Source: Crotalaria pallida (lineage: Eukaryota; Streptophyta; Magnoliopsida; Fabales; Fabaceae). Taken from it: 64,000 bases of DNA. The translations under genes and the position numbers were made by a program. The DNA is taken from the NCBI GenBank assembly GCA_037953625.1, contig CM075656.1, positions 69,397,001 to 69,461,000 of the forward strand, read 5' to 3'. Under the pieces are notes generated by a model. The model had not been told where the DNA came from and did no database searches. It was given only the letters and a program-made list of their open reading frames with translations. This document shows, piece after piece, positions 1 through 10,269 of this stretch; within the stretch, counting starts at the first letter, position 1, and the number at the start of each line of letters is the position of its first letter.

Positions 1-335
1 GGGCTTTTCTTGAGTTGACTTGAAATGGGTATTCCCTCTTCAAGACCCTCCATGAGTTCCCAAGCATTGATAACTTCTAGGCCTTCGCCACCACCGCAGC
101 GAACCGGAGAACTTTTTTTCTCAAGAACCACCCTCTTTGATTCTCCTGCAGTGGTTGAAGATTCTGCAAAAATGGATTGTTGCTGTTGGTGATTATCTAA
201 GTTGAGTGCTCCATAGGTTGAGGAAGTGAGAGAAACCACATGGTTCAAGCCGCCATTGTTGAAAGTGACGTGTTGTTGGCGGTGGTGTTCTTGTTTGAGT
301 TCTTTTTTGGCAAGTTTTGAAGAGACACAACCCAT
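1..335 (-). CDS. Glutaredoxin-family protein, 5' part only (runs off window)
   Basis: An open frame starts with an ATG at 333-335 on the minus strand and stays open for 111 codons to the window edge. The protein begins MGCVSS, a clear N-myristoylation and palmitoylation signal, then has a basic stretch, the block HVVSLTSSTYGALNLD, and near the edge EVINAWELMEGLEEG. This order is typical of the long N-terminal extension of plant glutaredoxin-family proteins of the At5g39865/At3g28850 type. In these the CxxC glutaredoxin domain is C-terminal, so it would lie outside this window. Seen: signal, conserved blocks and an intact frame. Known: such proteins are predicted membrane-tethered thiol oxidoreductase-like factors. 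Inferred: the catalytic domain lies beyond base 1. Redox activity cannot be judged here. Confidence 0.85.
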   Translation of the reverse strand, partial: MGCVSSKLAKKELKQEHHRQQHVTFNNGGLNHVVSLTSSTYGALNLDNHQQQQSIFAESSTTAGESKRVVLEKKSSPVRCGGGEGLEVINAWELMEGLEEGIPISSQLKKS

Positions 336-923
336 TGAAGAGGAGTGGAGTGTTGTTCTCTGTTAGATAAAACCGTGTCTTCTGTTTTTTTTTAAGGTTA
401 AAAGGTTTTGGTTGGAGAAGTGAAAGGTGAACAACAACGGCTATGGAAGTTTTTTTTTTTGGTAAGTCCCATTACCAACCGTTAACTTGTCTGCAACGGG
501 CCCCAACGGTCGAAAAATTCGAATGATCCACTTCTAACGACCTTTTTAAGGGGTTCGAGTTTTTTCACCCCCTAATTAGTTTTTTATCCCAAATATTTTT
601 TAAGCCAAAACATTCAATAACACACACTGCTGATATGGGTTAAGGATTGACAAGCTCCTTAAGCATCCTCATATGAAGTGTCCCGAGGCTAAGGATTATT
701 TCAAAAGAAAGTTTGGGGTTCACTTGGATGACATTAAGATATTTAAATTAATTGTGAAGGCTAGAAAGTAAAAGTCCCTTGATGAATGTTAGAGACAAGG
801 ACTAATGTGATAGATTTTTTACAAAGTCATGAATATAAAAGCAATTTCATTAATTCTAGGGATTAAAGTGAAAGTCCAGTGCAAATTGAGGGACTAAAGT
901 GATAGTTTACTCTTTTTTAAATA
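336..923. other. Upstream region of the glutaredoxin-family gene
   Basis: Presumed 5' UTR and promoter of the minus-strand gene at 1-335. It is AT-rich with homopolymer T runs, and no coding frame was recognised. The part from about 600 to 900 has short phrases typical of decayed repeat DNA but no clear ends. Confidence 0.4.
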
Positions 924-1243
924 CTCCCTCCCTTCTTTATTATTTGTCCTTTTTTTTAGAAATTTTTTGTTCCTCTTTAGTCTTTATATGTCCTTTTGAA
1001 GATTTCAAAGGTGTAATAAATATTATTTTTCATATTTTTCATATTTATCCTTTTTTTTAATAGGTCTCGGTTTACATAAGTAGTGGAGAAAAATTAATCT
1101 ATTGAAAATTTAATGGAGAAAAAGAATATAATGGAAAAAACATAATTAATGCTTTGAAATTTTAAGTAATGATAACATTTTTTAAAAGGTGTATTTTGTG
1201 TTATTTTGTTTGTAAGATAATAAATAAATAAAAATGGTTGGAG
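924..1243. repeat. Stowaway-like MITE, diverged ends
   Basis: The left end reads CTCCCTCCCTTCTTTATTA just after TA (922-923). The right end reads as the reverse complement GGTTGGAG just before TA (1244-1245). A TA target site and CTCCCTCC-type ends are typical of plant Tc1/mariner-type MITEs. The inner parts of the two ends match poorly, so this is an old copy or a chance pairing. Confidence 0.45.
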
Positions 1244-1245
1244 TA

Positions 1246-1562
1246 TTTTGCATGCATTTAACTTTTCATGTTTGTTGCTGTAGAAAATAATGTAATAGTT
1301 TTAAAATTTTAACAATACATTAGGAATACAAAAAAAAAAGTTTTTTTTTAAAGGAAAAAAAAAACTTATAGTAAGGTATTCCGAGAAAACAATTTATTTG
1401 GGTGCAAAAGAATAATGTGAAATAAACATCCAAATCCAACATTAACATCCAACACCTACCTTTTTTAGAAAATAAAGGAAAGTCATTCTAAATCCTCATA
1501 CATTTTATCTCATCTTCTCTAATCGTTTACATTTTGTTCGACAACCAATTACGGTAGATAGT
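1246..1562. other. AT-rich intergenic DNA
   Basis: Poly-A and poly-T runs dominate. No gene, element end or tandem repeat was recognised. Confidence 0.4.
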
Positions 1563-1847
1563 TGTTAGCTTTTTGTTAAGTTAGTTATTGATTACCGATT
1601 ATGGTATAACGATAACCGGTTATATAGTGAATAACTTATCAGTTAGTTGATAGATAATTAATTATTTTTGGCATCAATCTTCTTTGGTTGCTAGCTGGTA
1701 ACTCCTGCCTTGTATAATACTGACTTTGTCATATTGGCCAATAATATAACTCTCATTTTCTTATCTCACATTTTCCTATTCTCTCAAATTTGCTTCACTA
1801 TTCTCATCTTCTTTATCTTCAATTCAATTTAGTTTCTAATTTTGTTA

Positions 1848-1859
1848 TGGTAGCAGAGC
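1848..1859 (+). other. tRNA-iMet-type primer binding site of the Copia remnant
   Basis: TGGTAGCAGAGC differs by one base from the standard plant Copia primer-binding site complementary to initiator methionine tRNA. It sits between the LTR-like stretch and the gag remnant, as expected. Confidence 0.65.
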
Positions 1860-2088
1860 TGCGCATCTTTGATCATGGCTTCAGATTTTGGAGTATCAAC
1901 TCCTTTTTACCAAATTGAAACAACACAAATCCTTCACAAAATTCTTCTTCACCATATTATCTTTATCTCTCACAGAATTTAGGATTAGTCTTAGTTTCTC
2001 CCGAAGAAAATCCTGAAGATCGATAATAATCCTCTTAGAATGAAAAAGCTTATTACTCAATTTCAATCGTGGAGGTAAAATCAAATAC

Positions 2089-2480
2089 ATGATTATTTAT
2101 TATTATTATTTTATATTCGGTGTTCTATTAATCGTACATGAAATCCTAGATTTTCTTTCATCTCCTCCACCGAATGGTGAGAATTATCACCAATGGAGTA
2201 TAGCTATGAAATTGAGCCTTATTTGGAAGAATGAGCTTGAATTCGTTAATGGAGAAATCAAACTTCCATCGCGAACAAATCCAATTCAGTCAGCATGAGA
2301 ATGTGTAAATACAATGATAACTTCGTGGATAATGTGCTTAGTTATTCCACAAATAGCTTAGAGTATTCTTTGGATCGAAATCGCTAGTGAAGCATGGAAA
2401 AAGCTCAAAGAAAGATTCTCACATGGAGATTTGTTTAAAATTATTGAATCTGTTGTGTTAAGAGAAGGGGTAAAAAAATC
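2089..2480 (+). pseudogene. Copia gag N-terminal fragment, broken
   Basis: From about 2160 the frame reads PPPNGENYHQWSIAMKLSL, then a segment ending near the stop at 2296-2298. This is the usual opening of plant Copia gag (Copia-like N-terminal region followed by a UBN2-type gag domain). Beyond that stop, further pieces such as SEAWKKLKERFSHGD-like sequence continue to about 2480, interrupted by another stop. In intact gags the same order is followed by a zinc knuckle and protease, which are absent. The fragment is non-functional. Confidence 0.65.
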
Positions 2481-2764
2481 TATAACCAATTTTTAAGGAC
2501 TTATGAATGAGACTATTGGGTGCAAAACTTTGGGCCATTTTGTGAAAAATAGAAATTTGGGACATTTCTTAGAGGTGGATAAAAAAGAGTAATAATAATA
2601 ATGGCAACAATTTCTCTAACTTATTTTTCTATTTTACGCAATCATCTTTATTTTTGGTTTTTTCTTTGTAAATCTTACAAAATAAACCATATCATGCAAA
2701 CTAAAGGAATGATATAACAAAAAAAAAAAAAAGTTAAATTCAATCTTGAATTACCAAAGACTTA

Positions 2765-2935
2765 ACCCTTAATTGTACCATAAAGCCAATAATTCAGTTG
2801 TTCTAGCTGCAAAATATAAATTGTGGATGCATGGATTCAACCCTTGCTACTGCAGTCAATCATTTAATTTTTCTCTCCCCCACCGTAAACGACTCTTATG
2901 AGTAATCACTTATTAAAAAAAAAAAATAATAATAG
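2765..2935 (+). repeat. Possible tRNA-derived SINE
   Basis: It contains GGATTCAACCC, close to the pol III B box GGTTCGANNCC, with a weak A-box-like stretch (CAGTTGTTCTAGCTGC) about 45 bases upstream. It ends in a run of A at about 2915-2927. No clean target duplication was found, so the call is weak. Confidence 0.3.
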
Positions 2936-3007
2936 TCGTAAATTGTTTAAGGCATGTTTTGATAAATAACTTAATTTGGACCTTATTCAATAAGTTTTTA
3001 AAATAAT

Positions 3008-3334
3008 GGATACACTACTCATTTCGTCCCTTACCTTATTTTTCAATTTCAAATTGGTCCTTTACGTTTTTAGGGTTTCAAATTGGTCTCTTATGTTTCT
3101 TTTTGTTGTCAAATTGGTCCCTGAGTCACTATTCATCCTACGTGTCAATGTCATATTGGTCCACATAGGATGAATAATGACACGTGTGCAAATCATCCAC
3201 ATAGGATAAATAGTGATTCAGAGACCAATTTGATAGCGAAAAGAAACATGAGAGACAAATTTGAAACCAAAAAAACGTAAGAGACCAATTTGAAATTGAA
3301 AAATAAGGTAAGGGACCAAATGAGTAATTTAACC
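3008..3334. mobile_element. Non-autonomous Mutator-like foldback element with 9 bp target duplication
   Basis: The two halves form a long inverted repeat. Phrases such as CTCATTTCGTCCCTTACC at the left return as the reverse complement at the right, and arm similarity continues for more than 100 bases. The unit is flanked by a perfect 9 bp direct repeat TAAAATAAT at 2999-3007 and 3335-3343. Long TIRs plus 9 bp duplications are the signature of Mutator-like elements. It has no coding capacity. Related copy: 35145-35472. Confidence 0.85.
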
Positions 3335-3789
3335 TAAAATAATAAGCAGCTTATTCAAATAAAAGTCATGTTATATTTTCATAAGTTGTACTAAAAAATT
3401 TCAAGAAGTTCTTTTAAAGTCATCTTAATCCTAGCAGTGGAGGCTGATACAGATGGATGAGATCTGTGTCCCTAACTTAAACATATTGTCACGGGTTCTT
3501 GGCTCATATGAATGAAGAATGTCATACTCGGAGCGTTACCCAAAAGGGAGGGTCTTATCTATAGGAACAAAAGAAGGATTGATTAAAAAGCACACAGACC
3601 CAAAGTTTTAAAGGTATTTTATTTAGCATATGGGCTATGGGATTTATGTTACACGTGGTATATTCCAATTAATATTATATATTATATTTTTAAAAGCAAA
3701 AATAGAATTCTGTTTTGGGCTAGTTAATACGAGACGCATGAAGCCCTTTAAATTTTTGTAATAGTGATTGTATTGTTATTAGTCTAACA

Positions 3790-4170
3790 TACATCATCTT
3801 CTTCGTCCTTTATGGTATGATGTAAATATTTGTTGAGTTACTTATTTTATTGTCAATTGATTTTAAGATAAAATCTTAATTTAGTATGACATACATCTTT
3901 TTTTCATCTTTTATGGTATTTTTTTGATTTGCACCCTGGTATCCGGTCCACTGGATCGACTAGTCCTCTTCGAGGGGGTTCCGGTGTTAAGGTTTTATTC
4001 CCCTTCCAACGTTGTTGTGGGGATCGAGCCCCTGACACCACCGCACCACAGCTCACTGATTTTCATCCTTTATGGTATGATGTAAATATTTGTTGAGTTA
4101 CTTATCTTATTGTCAATTAATTTTATAATAGATGAAATTTTAACTTAGTGTCAGAGTTAGATCCCAACTT
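3790..4170 (+). repeat. Direct duplication split by a SINE-like insert
   Basis: About 90 bases starting TTTATGGTATGATGTAAATA occur at about 3808 and again at about 4069 with few changes. A truncated third start (TTTTATGGTATTTTT) lies at about 3910. Between the copies sits the SINE-like unit at 3931-4056. Confidence 0.6.
3931..4056 (-). mobile_element. SINE-like dispersed repeat, minus orientation
   Basis: On the minus strand, an A-box-like GAGCTGTGGTGCGGTGG is followed by a B-box-like GGGCTCGATCCCC. The unit is flanked by TGATTT at 3925-3930 and 4057-4062. The promoter boxes suggest a tRNA-derived retroposon, but the tail is weak. Confidence 0.45.
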
Positions 4171-4179
4171 TTTTTTTTT

Positions 4180-4690
4180 TTTACTATCATGGGTTAATTT
4201 TTTGTTTGATCCTGCAAGTTTCGTTGGAGGGGATATTTCGGAAATCCCACATCGGATGAGAATACAATCTAATCGATGCTTATAAAAGCGTGGACATTCC
4301 TCACCGTGTGAGCTAACTTAGTTTTTGGGTTGAGTTAGACATAGCTTACAAAGTTTTATTTAAATCTCACGTGGGATAATAAACTAACTTTATGGTATGG
4401 TCAATACTTATAACAACTTAAATATCTTTCATCCTATAAACTAACTTTTAGAGTTTAGTTAAATATAGCCTGCAAAGATATCTAATATGGTAAATCCTCT
4501 TAATCTACTTGCATGTGACGGTTTGTTTACCTGCTTGTATGTATAGATTTATTAAACTATTTAGTATTTACGGTCAAAGTTTTACTTACCTATTTATTTA
4601 TCAATATATATAGGCCTAGTGGCCTACTATTGACAATTAAATGTATATTACCCTGGAAACTTCTTGTTTATATATATTTTTTTTTATAAT
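4180..4690. other. Intergenic DNA with dispersed-repeat phrases
   Basis: It holds a CCCACATCGGATGAGAATAC phrase at about 4248, together with GTGTGAGCTAACTTAG and CACGTGGGAT. This combination is widespread in plant, especially legume, intergenic repeats. A similar tract occurs near 28125-28340. No ends or genes could be fixed. Confidence 0.35.
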
Positions 4691-4740
4691 AGGTTTTTGA
4701 ATAGGCTTTCAAGTTAAATTTTAAAGAGGTCAACTTTTTT

Positions 4741-4926
4741 TTCCACCAAGGGTATTTTCTAGTCTATAACCGAAGACTAATCCCATCCGAGACGTAAAGA
4801 TCACCTAAGTGGGTTTTGCCTCTACCAATAAAGTCTTTTCCATACCCACGACAGGGATTGAACCCCTGACATCATGGTTAAGGAATCCAGCTATCTCCCA
4901 ACTGTGTTAGGCCTTATTGGTAGAGA
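4741..4926 (-). mobile_element. tRNA-derived SINE, minus orientation, with target duplication
   Basis: Read on the minus strand it has an A-box-like stretch (AACACAGTTGGGAGATAGC), a good B box (GGGTTCAATCCCTG) and an A-rich 3' tail, seen as T's at its left edge. It is flanked by TCAACTTTTT at 4730-4739 and 4927-4936. About 186 bases is a normal SINE length. It does not code for protein. Confidence 0.75.
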
Positions 4927-5081
4927 TCAACTTTTTAAGCCAAAGTTTCAACAAAGAAAAGAAAAATTACTAACTAAAAAAAATCAAACTTAGATGCTCA
5001 CATTTTATGTCTCCTAACTTTACCAATCCAACTATGTATTGAAAATTTAAAAAGTCAGATTAAACTTCATAAATTTTTCTA

Positions 5082-5621
5082 GGCTTAATTATGTCCCCAA
5101 TCCATGAGCTTTGGGGTCATTTTGGCATATGTCTTTGTTCTTCTTTTTTTTTATGTTTAAGTCCCTGAAATTTGCTCCGGTTTGGAATATACCCCTTAAT
5201 GCAATTTTTGATCACCGGTGCTGATGTGGATCACCGGAAAGTCATGTCATCCACTAGTTTTTTCACACGTGGATAATAGTTTTTTTTTAAATTAAAAATT
5301 AAAAATTCAATTTTATTTTAAAATAAATAATTTATATTAAAAAAATTGTATAAATTTTTTTTTAAAAAAAAGAAGACAATCGAAGAAGAAAGAAGAAGAA
5401 GAGGGGAGGGAAGGCAAAGAAGAGGAAGATGAACGGAGGGAAGAAGATTGGTTGAAGGAGGAGGAACTTTCTTGCGGCGCGGTGGATCAGATGATGGAGT
5501 TGCTGATGAAGATTGGTTGTTGGTGTTGCCTCTTCGGGATCACGATTTGAATGTTGCAACCGCCATCGGATGACGAAGAAGAAGAAGGGAAGGTAGAAGA
5601 AGCCAAGAGAAAGAGAGAAAT

Positions 5622-5660
<39 letters not shown>

Positions 5661-6091
5661 AAGGGGGCTTCTTCCGCCACCGTCGCTGCCTCCCTCTTCT
5701 TCCTTTCCTCTTCCTTCTGCCAGCGGCGGCGGCGGCCGTTCTTCTTCCCTCCGTTCTTCTTCTTCTTCCTTGCCTTCCCTCCCCTCTTCTTCGACTATCT
5801 TCTTTTTTTTAATTTTTATTTTATATAATTTTTTAATATAAATTTATTTATTTTAAATAAAATTGAATTTTTAATTTTTAATTTGAAAAAAAAAACTAAT
5901 ATCCACGTGTCAAAAAATTAGTGGATGACATAATAACTTTCCGGTGATCCACGTCAGCACTGGTGACCGGAAATTGCATTAAGGGGTATATTCCAAACCG
6001 GTGCAAACTTCAGGGACTTAAACATTAAAAAAAAATAAGGGCATATATCAAAATGACCCCATAATTCAGGGACTAAAGACATAATTAAGCC
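5082..6091. mobile_element. 1 kb Mutator-like foldback element, perfect 9 bp target duplication
   Basis: The ends are GGCTTAATTATGTC at 5082 and its inverse GACATAATTAAGCC ending at 6091. They are flanked by a perfect 9 bp repeat ATTTTTCTA at 5073-5081 and 6092-6100. Nearly the whole element folds on itself. Left-arm phrases (TGATCACCGGTGCTGATGTG, GAAGAAGAGGGGAGGGAAGG) return inverted in the right arm. The centre holds a (GA)n run and GC-rich DNA. Two open frames near the centre (5362-5559 minus, 5551-5841 plus) are low-complexity by-products. Long TIRs with 9 bp duplications mark it as a MULE derivative. Confidence 0.9.
5624..5656 (+). repeat. (GA)n microsatellite
   Basis: An uninterrupted AG/GA run near the centre of the foldback element 5082-6091. 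Confidence 0.9.
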
Positions 6092-6474
6092 ATTTTTCTA
6101 TTACAAACCAAAATACCAAACTTAAGCTTTATGTTAACTACAAACAAATATCAACCTTGTTAGTGTCAAGTTCTAATTTGATTTAACCTATTTCCACTCA
6201 TCTATACTATATATAAATCCAAATGGGATTAATCCATAACTATGCATAATTCCCGCCTAATAACCTATTAATTACATTGTTACTTTAGTGGAATGTAAGC
6301 AGTCATTAATTAATAATAGGGCCGCCAAAATTTATTATGCCCATAACCTGTTTCACTGTCTTTGATGTTTCCCATATTGTCCTGAGCATATTCGAGCTCA
6401 CTGCCTCAAACGGACAGTCGCATGCTCTCTTCTCCCAAAATGACTAATGATACACAAACTAATGCCATGGAAGG

Positions 6475-7145
6475 TGTTTTGTTGTAGAACGTCTGGTACT
6501 TGAACTAAGCGGTCAAGTGTCCAGTATTCTACGGTTTGCTTTCAGACTGCAGATAGGCACCCTGATTTCCAGGATACCAGCTCTATTGTCGTTCTTAGTT
6601 TGGGGGGTGGTGTGTGTGTTTGTGTGAGATTGAAGGATGCATACCTGGTTACCCTCTGCTTGCTTATATAAGCTGATATCCTTACCGTTGGGTTTCCCTC
6701 CTCATCAATGGAGTGGCCGAATTACTGCTAACGGCAAGTGATAATGGCAGGAGTAAAGGGGTCATTATTGGTGAGTTGCTGCTCATCATGATAGTGGAAT
6801 CCAAGGAATTCAGGCTTAATGGCCTAGTCTTCTGAGAAACCGCCATACCGGTTTAACGAGGTAAGGAATCCTATGTTAGTCACTGAGAAGTCTTCTTCTT
6901 TACCAGTTTGGAGGAATAGAGGATTTGGGCCACTAAAGGGCCACACATACCGGTAATCCGGTTTGTAGGCGTCATGGGCCCTTAAGAAGGCTTTTATGCC
7001 GGTAAGCCGATTTACTGAAGACTAGGGCCCTTAAAGGGCTTCTAATGCTAGTTAACCAGTTTCATGAGGTCAAAAATCCTCTCTGGGCTAGACCTTACTG
7101 ATAAACCAGTTTGCCGAAGTATAGTTCTACTTCTGGTCCATAACA
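6475..7145 (-). repeat. 3' LTR of the Gypsy-type element
   Basis: This 671 bp copy matches the one at 9594-10264 except at five positions. On the minus strand it runs TGTTATGGACC to ...CAAAACA. It contains several ACCGGTAAACCGG-like motifs. Confidence 0.93.
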
Positions 7146-7160
7146 GTTGCCCCCCAGACC
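7146..7160 (-). other. Polypurine tract of the LTR element
   Basis: The minus strand reads GGTCTGGGGGGCAAC directly before TGTTATGG, the start of the 3' LTR. A G-rich purine run here is the expected plus-strand primer. Confidence 0.8.
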
Positions 7161-7169
7161 ATGGTTTAT

Positions 7170-8300
7170 AATTATGAACCTTGGTTTTGTTGTTTTCATG
7201 AGAAGTAGCTCAATTAGAAGCTTAACCGGTTTTATGAAGCATTCGAGCCTCATATCATCACACCGGTAATTCCTCTAAATATACCTCCTTGCCGGTTTAA
7301 GTTCGTCAAAAAAGGCTGGGTCCTGATGAACCTCTTTTCTTTTCACATTACTGAAGGATTTAAGACAGATGTTCCGATACTCCGGTTAACCGGTTAACCG
7401 GTTTAACGCGGTATCTTTACGCTCTCTTGATTTTTTGGTAAGCAGATTTACTATTGTTTTTGGAGGGTCTCAATATCTGACACTGATTTACTTGGCCTCA
7501 AATAAGGCTTTGCAATACTCGTGCATTAAAGGGACAAACCGGTAAACCGGTTTACATTGGTTTCGACTTTCTTTGAAGCCTCATAAAGCTGGTATACCGG
7601 TAAACGGGAAAGGACTTGGGTTCTTGAAGAACCTTGCCGGTAAACCGGTAAACGTGTCCTTATTTGGATAATTTGCAGTATTTCCGGTATACCGGTTTCT
7701 CCACGTACATGTCATTCAAATTTTCTGGATTTATGCAAGCATTATTTCTCAGAAATGAACTTTCTTCTCTTCTTTATGAATGAAAAAGTATTGCCTTTAT
7801 TTAAACGTGCTCAAGTGTGGTATTCAATTTGTGCCCATACTTGGTAGACATTTGGTAATTTCTCTTCTAGCCAGCGAAGGAAATTCCTTTTAACCTTATT
7901 AGACTCCGAAAGAAGTCTAACAGTAGTCTTACCATCAGTACATGGGTGGTGTCTCTTATTGATTTTTAGGACATCCTCTTACCCATTTCACTCCCTACAA
8001 GGTGGCTAGCCAAATAGGTGGTGTACTTTAAGTTGGTCTTATTAATTTCCATAGGATTGGAAAATCCCCTCGAAGTTGGACTTTTGAGCGTTGATTTTGT
8101 GAGTTTAGACTGATGTTTCCTCACAAGTCCAAACCGTTAAACTGGTTTGTCATTGTATTAAATGTCCGAACTACACTACTAAACCGTTAAACCGGTTTTG
8201 TGGAGTTAAACGACGTTAAACCGTTTAATCGGTTTATGTAAACTATGTTTTATATTGCACTTCTAAACCGTTAGTTCGGTTTAATGGCGATAAAAAGAAC
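7170..8300. repeat. Interior tract dense in CCGGTTTACCGG-like palindromic motifs
   Basis: Motifs such as GGTTAACCGGTTAACCGG (about 7383), AAACCGGTAAACCGG (about 7535), GCCGGTAAACCGGTAAACG (about 7634) and TAAACCGTTAAACCGG (about 8186) recur over 1.1 kb on both strands. They also occur in the LTRs. No reading frame covers the tract. The role is unknown; repeated binding sites or remnants of tandem amplification are possibilities. Confidence 0.7.
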
Positions 8301-8505
8301 TCAACAAATGCCAACTGAAATTCTTGTTTATTATAGCATCAAATCTTTATAACCGAGAAAGCATTCACACTGACTAAAGACAACAGTGGCTCAAAAGGCC
8401 TTATTGGAATTTAAATATCCTAAAAACTGCTTTCTCTTGTCAATCCACTCAGAAGGGGGTTTTCAATTGTAGTAGATTCGAAGTCTAGCTGCATTCCAAG
8501 GATTT

Positions 8506-9549
8506 TTATCCTGAATCTCCTCTCCCAGCCTCCTTCTCCTTACCAAATCCTCCAGGGACGTAACTATCCTGGGCCCTCTGGTATTCCTCAAGATTTATGT
8601 ACTTCTCTGCCCTTTTCATGACTTCATCCATGGTTCTAATCTTGTGCATTACCAAATGATCAGCAAATTCACTAGGTTTCAAAGCCCTCATCAGCAAGTG
8701 AAGTGCCACAGAGGTTTCAATGTCACTGGTAGACAAATATTCTGAATTGAATCGAGTGAGGAAGTCCCTTAGTGATTCGTCTTTTCCTTGCTTAATCTGA
8801 GACAGGTGATGTTCATATTTCGGTTGTGCCTTACTGGTGGTGAAATGACCCAGAAACTTTGCTGCCAAATCCTTCCAACATTTGATAGAGTTGGATTCCA
8901 GCTTTGAATACCATTGTCACGCCGCTTTCTTCAGGGTCAAGGGAAAAATGCGACACTTATACGCATCTTTAGCCCCCTGACAGGACATTACCACCAGAAA
9001 ACTGTCAATATGTTCCTGTGGATCTGAGTTCCCAAAATATGGATCTACATTGGCTGGAGCTTTGAGATTTTCAGGCATGGGGAAAGCCATTATGCTTTCA
9101 GAAAACGGGTGGTCTTTTTCTTTAGGTTCTTCAACCAGCTCCACCTCATTTCCTTTGCCAACGCCTTATTGGGATGTTCCTTTCCTCAACTCTTTCAGCA
9201 ACTTGTCCTGCTCATCTAACCGCTTGCTCAAATGAGCCAGCTTTGTCTCCACGCTTGCTTTCCTCTGCGAGCACCCGCCAGATGACCCCTTACTCTCATG
9301 TCGGGAATGCGAAGGGCTTCCTCCTCTGGTGGGGGGCCTCTATCGCGATTTCTCCTGTTCATGATGAGAAGGTTCCTCTTGTCTCGAACGCTCTTGCTCC
9401 GCCCGTCTTCTTCCTTCGCTTAATCGTTTCCTGAGGTCCTTCTGACGAGAAGGTGTTTGTTCTCCGCTCGGGTTTTTTCTTAATTCCAGCGCACTGTCGT
9501 GGCTGGGTTCAGCACGTTCTCCCTGTGACCAGTTATCCATCTCTTTCAC
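8506..9549 (-). pseudogene. Ty3/Gypsy gag with three in-frame stops
   Basis: One minus-strand frame holds a charged, Arg/Glu-rich N-terminus, a coiled-coil-like stretch (LAHLSKRLDEQDKLLKEL), then the gag core: a segment with NVDPYFGNSDPQEHIDSF, WYSKLESNSI and LKQGKDESLRDFLTRFN-like blocks, ending near 8506. This order is that of the plant retrotransposon gag domain. Three stops interrupt the same frame: at 9340-9342, at about 9165, and at 8917-8919. The last sits where a tryptophan is usual, so a TGG to TGA change is likely. The zinc knuckle and protease are missing. The near-identical LTRs show that the element moved recently despite this dead gag. Confidence 0.85.
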
Positions 9550-9575
9550 AAAAGTGGTGGGAATTAGTTTGCCGC

Positions 9576-9593
9576 TCCCACTGTGGTCGCCAA
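9576..9593 (-). other. Primer binding site of the LTR element
   Basis: Directly inside the 5' LTR the minus strand reads TTGGCGACCACAGTGGGA. It begins TGG, complementary to a tRNA CCA end. The tRNA species was not determined. Confidence 0.75.
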
Positions 9594-10264
9594 TGTTCTG
9601 TTGTAGAACGTCTGGTACTTGAACTAAGCGGTCAAGTGTCCAGTATTCTACGGTTTGCTTTCAGACTGCAGATAGGCACCCTGATTTCCAAGATACCAGC
9701 TCTATTGTCGTTCTTAGTTTGGGGGGTGGTGTGTGTGTTTGTGTGAGATTGAAGGATGCATACCTGGTTACCCTCTGCTTGCTTATATAAGCTGATATCC
9801 TTACCGTTGGGTTTCCCTCCTCATCAATGGAGTGGCCGAATTACTGCTAACGGCAAGTGATAATGGCAGGAGTAAAGAGGTCATTATTGGTGAGTTGCTG
9901 CTCATCATGATAGTGGAATCCAAGGAATTCAGGCTTAATGGCCTAGTCTTCTGAGAAACCGCCATACCGGTTTAACGAGGTAAGGAATCCTATGTTAGTC
10001 ACTGAGAAGTCTTCTTCTTTACCAGTTAGGAGGAATAGAGGATTTGGGCCACTAAAGGGCCACACATACCGGTAATCCGGTTTGTAGGCGTCATGGGCCC
10101 TTAAGAAGGCTTTTATGCCGGTAAGCCGATTTACTGAAGACTAGGGCCCTTAAAGGGCTTCTAATGCTAGTTAACCAGTTTCATGAGGTCAAAAATCCTC
10201 TCTGGGCTAGACCTTACTGATAAACCAGTTTACCGAAGTATAGTTCTACTTCTGGTCCATAACA
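9594..10264 (-). repeat. 5' LTR of the Gypsy-type element
   Basis: Partner of 6475-7145. The minus strand contains TTATATAAGC, the best TATA candidate for element transcription (about 9783-9792). Confidence 0.93.
9783..9791 (-). promoter_or_regulatory. TATA-box candidate in the 5' LTR
   Basis: TTATATAAG on the minus strand, inside the LTR that lies upstream of gag. The matching site in the other LTR is also intact. Confidence 0.5.
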
Positions 10265-10269
10265 GAAGG

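Larger units (their letters stand above)
1563..2510 (+). mobile_element. Decayed Copia-type LTR retrotransposon remnant (LTR, primer site, gag start)
   Basis: A stretch starting TGTTAG at about 1563 and running to about 1845 has LTR-like layout. It is followed at 1848 by TGGTAGCAGAGC, one mismatch from the initiator-Met tRNA primer site TGGTATCAGAGC used by Copia elements. A gag-like reading frame follows at once. No second LTR or pol was seen before about 2520, where recognisable sequence stops. The right end is therefore a truncation and the left LTR edge is approximate. Confidence 0.6.
6475..10264 (-). mobile_element. Young non-autonomous Gypsy-type LTR retrotransposon, minus orientation
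   Basis: Two 671 bp LTRs (6475-7145 and 9594-10264) differ at five positions by eye. They start TGTT and end AACA. The element is flanked by GAAGG at 6470-6474 and 10265-10269. Orientation follows from gag on the minus strand, a primer site next to the right LTR (9576-9593) and a purine tract next to the left one (7146-7160). The interior is only 2.45 kb: a gag with in-frame stops, no protease, RT or integrase, and a tract full of CCGGTTTACCGG-like motifs. The gag resembles the Tat branch of Ty3/Gypsy. It must have used proteins in trans. It lies inside the Helitron, so it inserted later. Confidence 0.92.

Noticed and set aside
5362..5841. Two overlapping open frames on opposite strands rich in Arg/Glu and Ser/Pro
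   Set aside because: They are produced by the GAA/GA-rich self-complementary centre of the foldback element, and composition is low complexity.
9050..9746. Plus-strand frames opposite gag and in the LTR
   Set aside because: Element orientation, primer site and purine tract all point to the minus strand; these frames show no domain.
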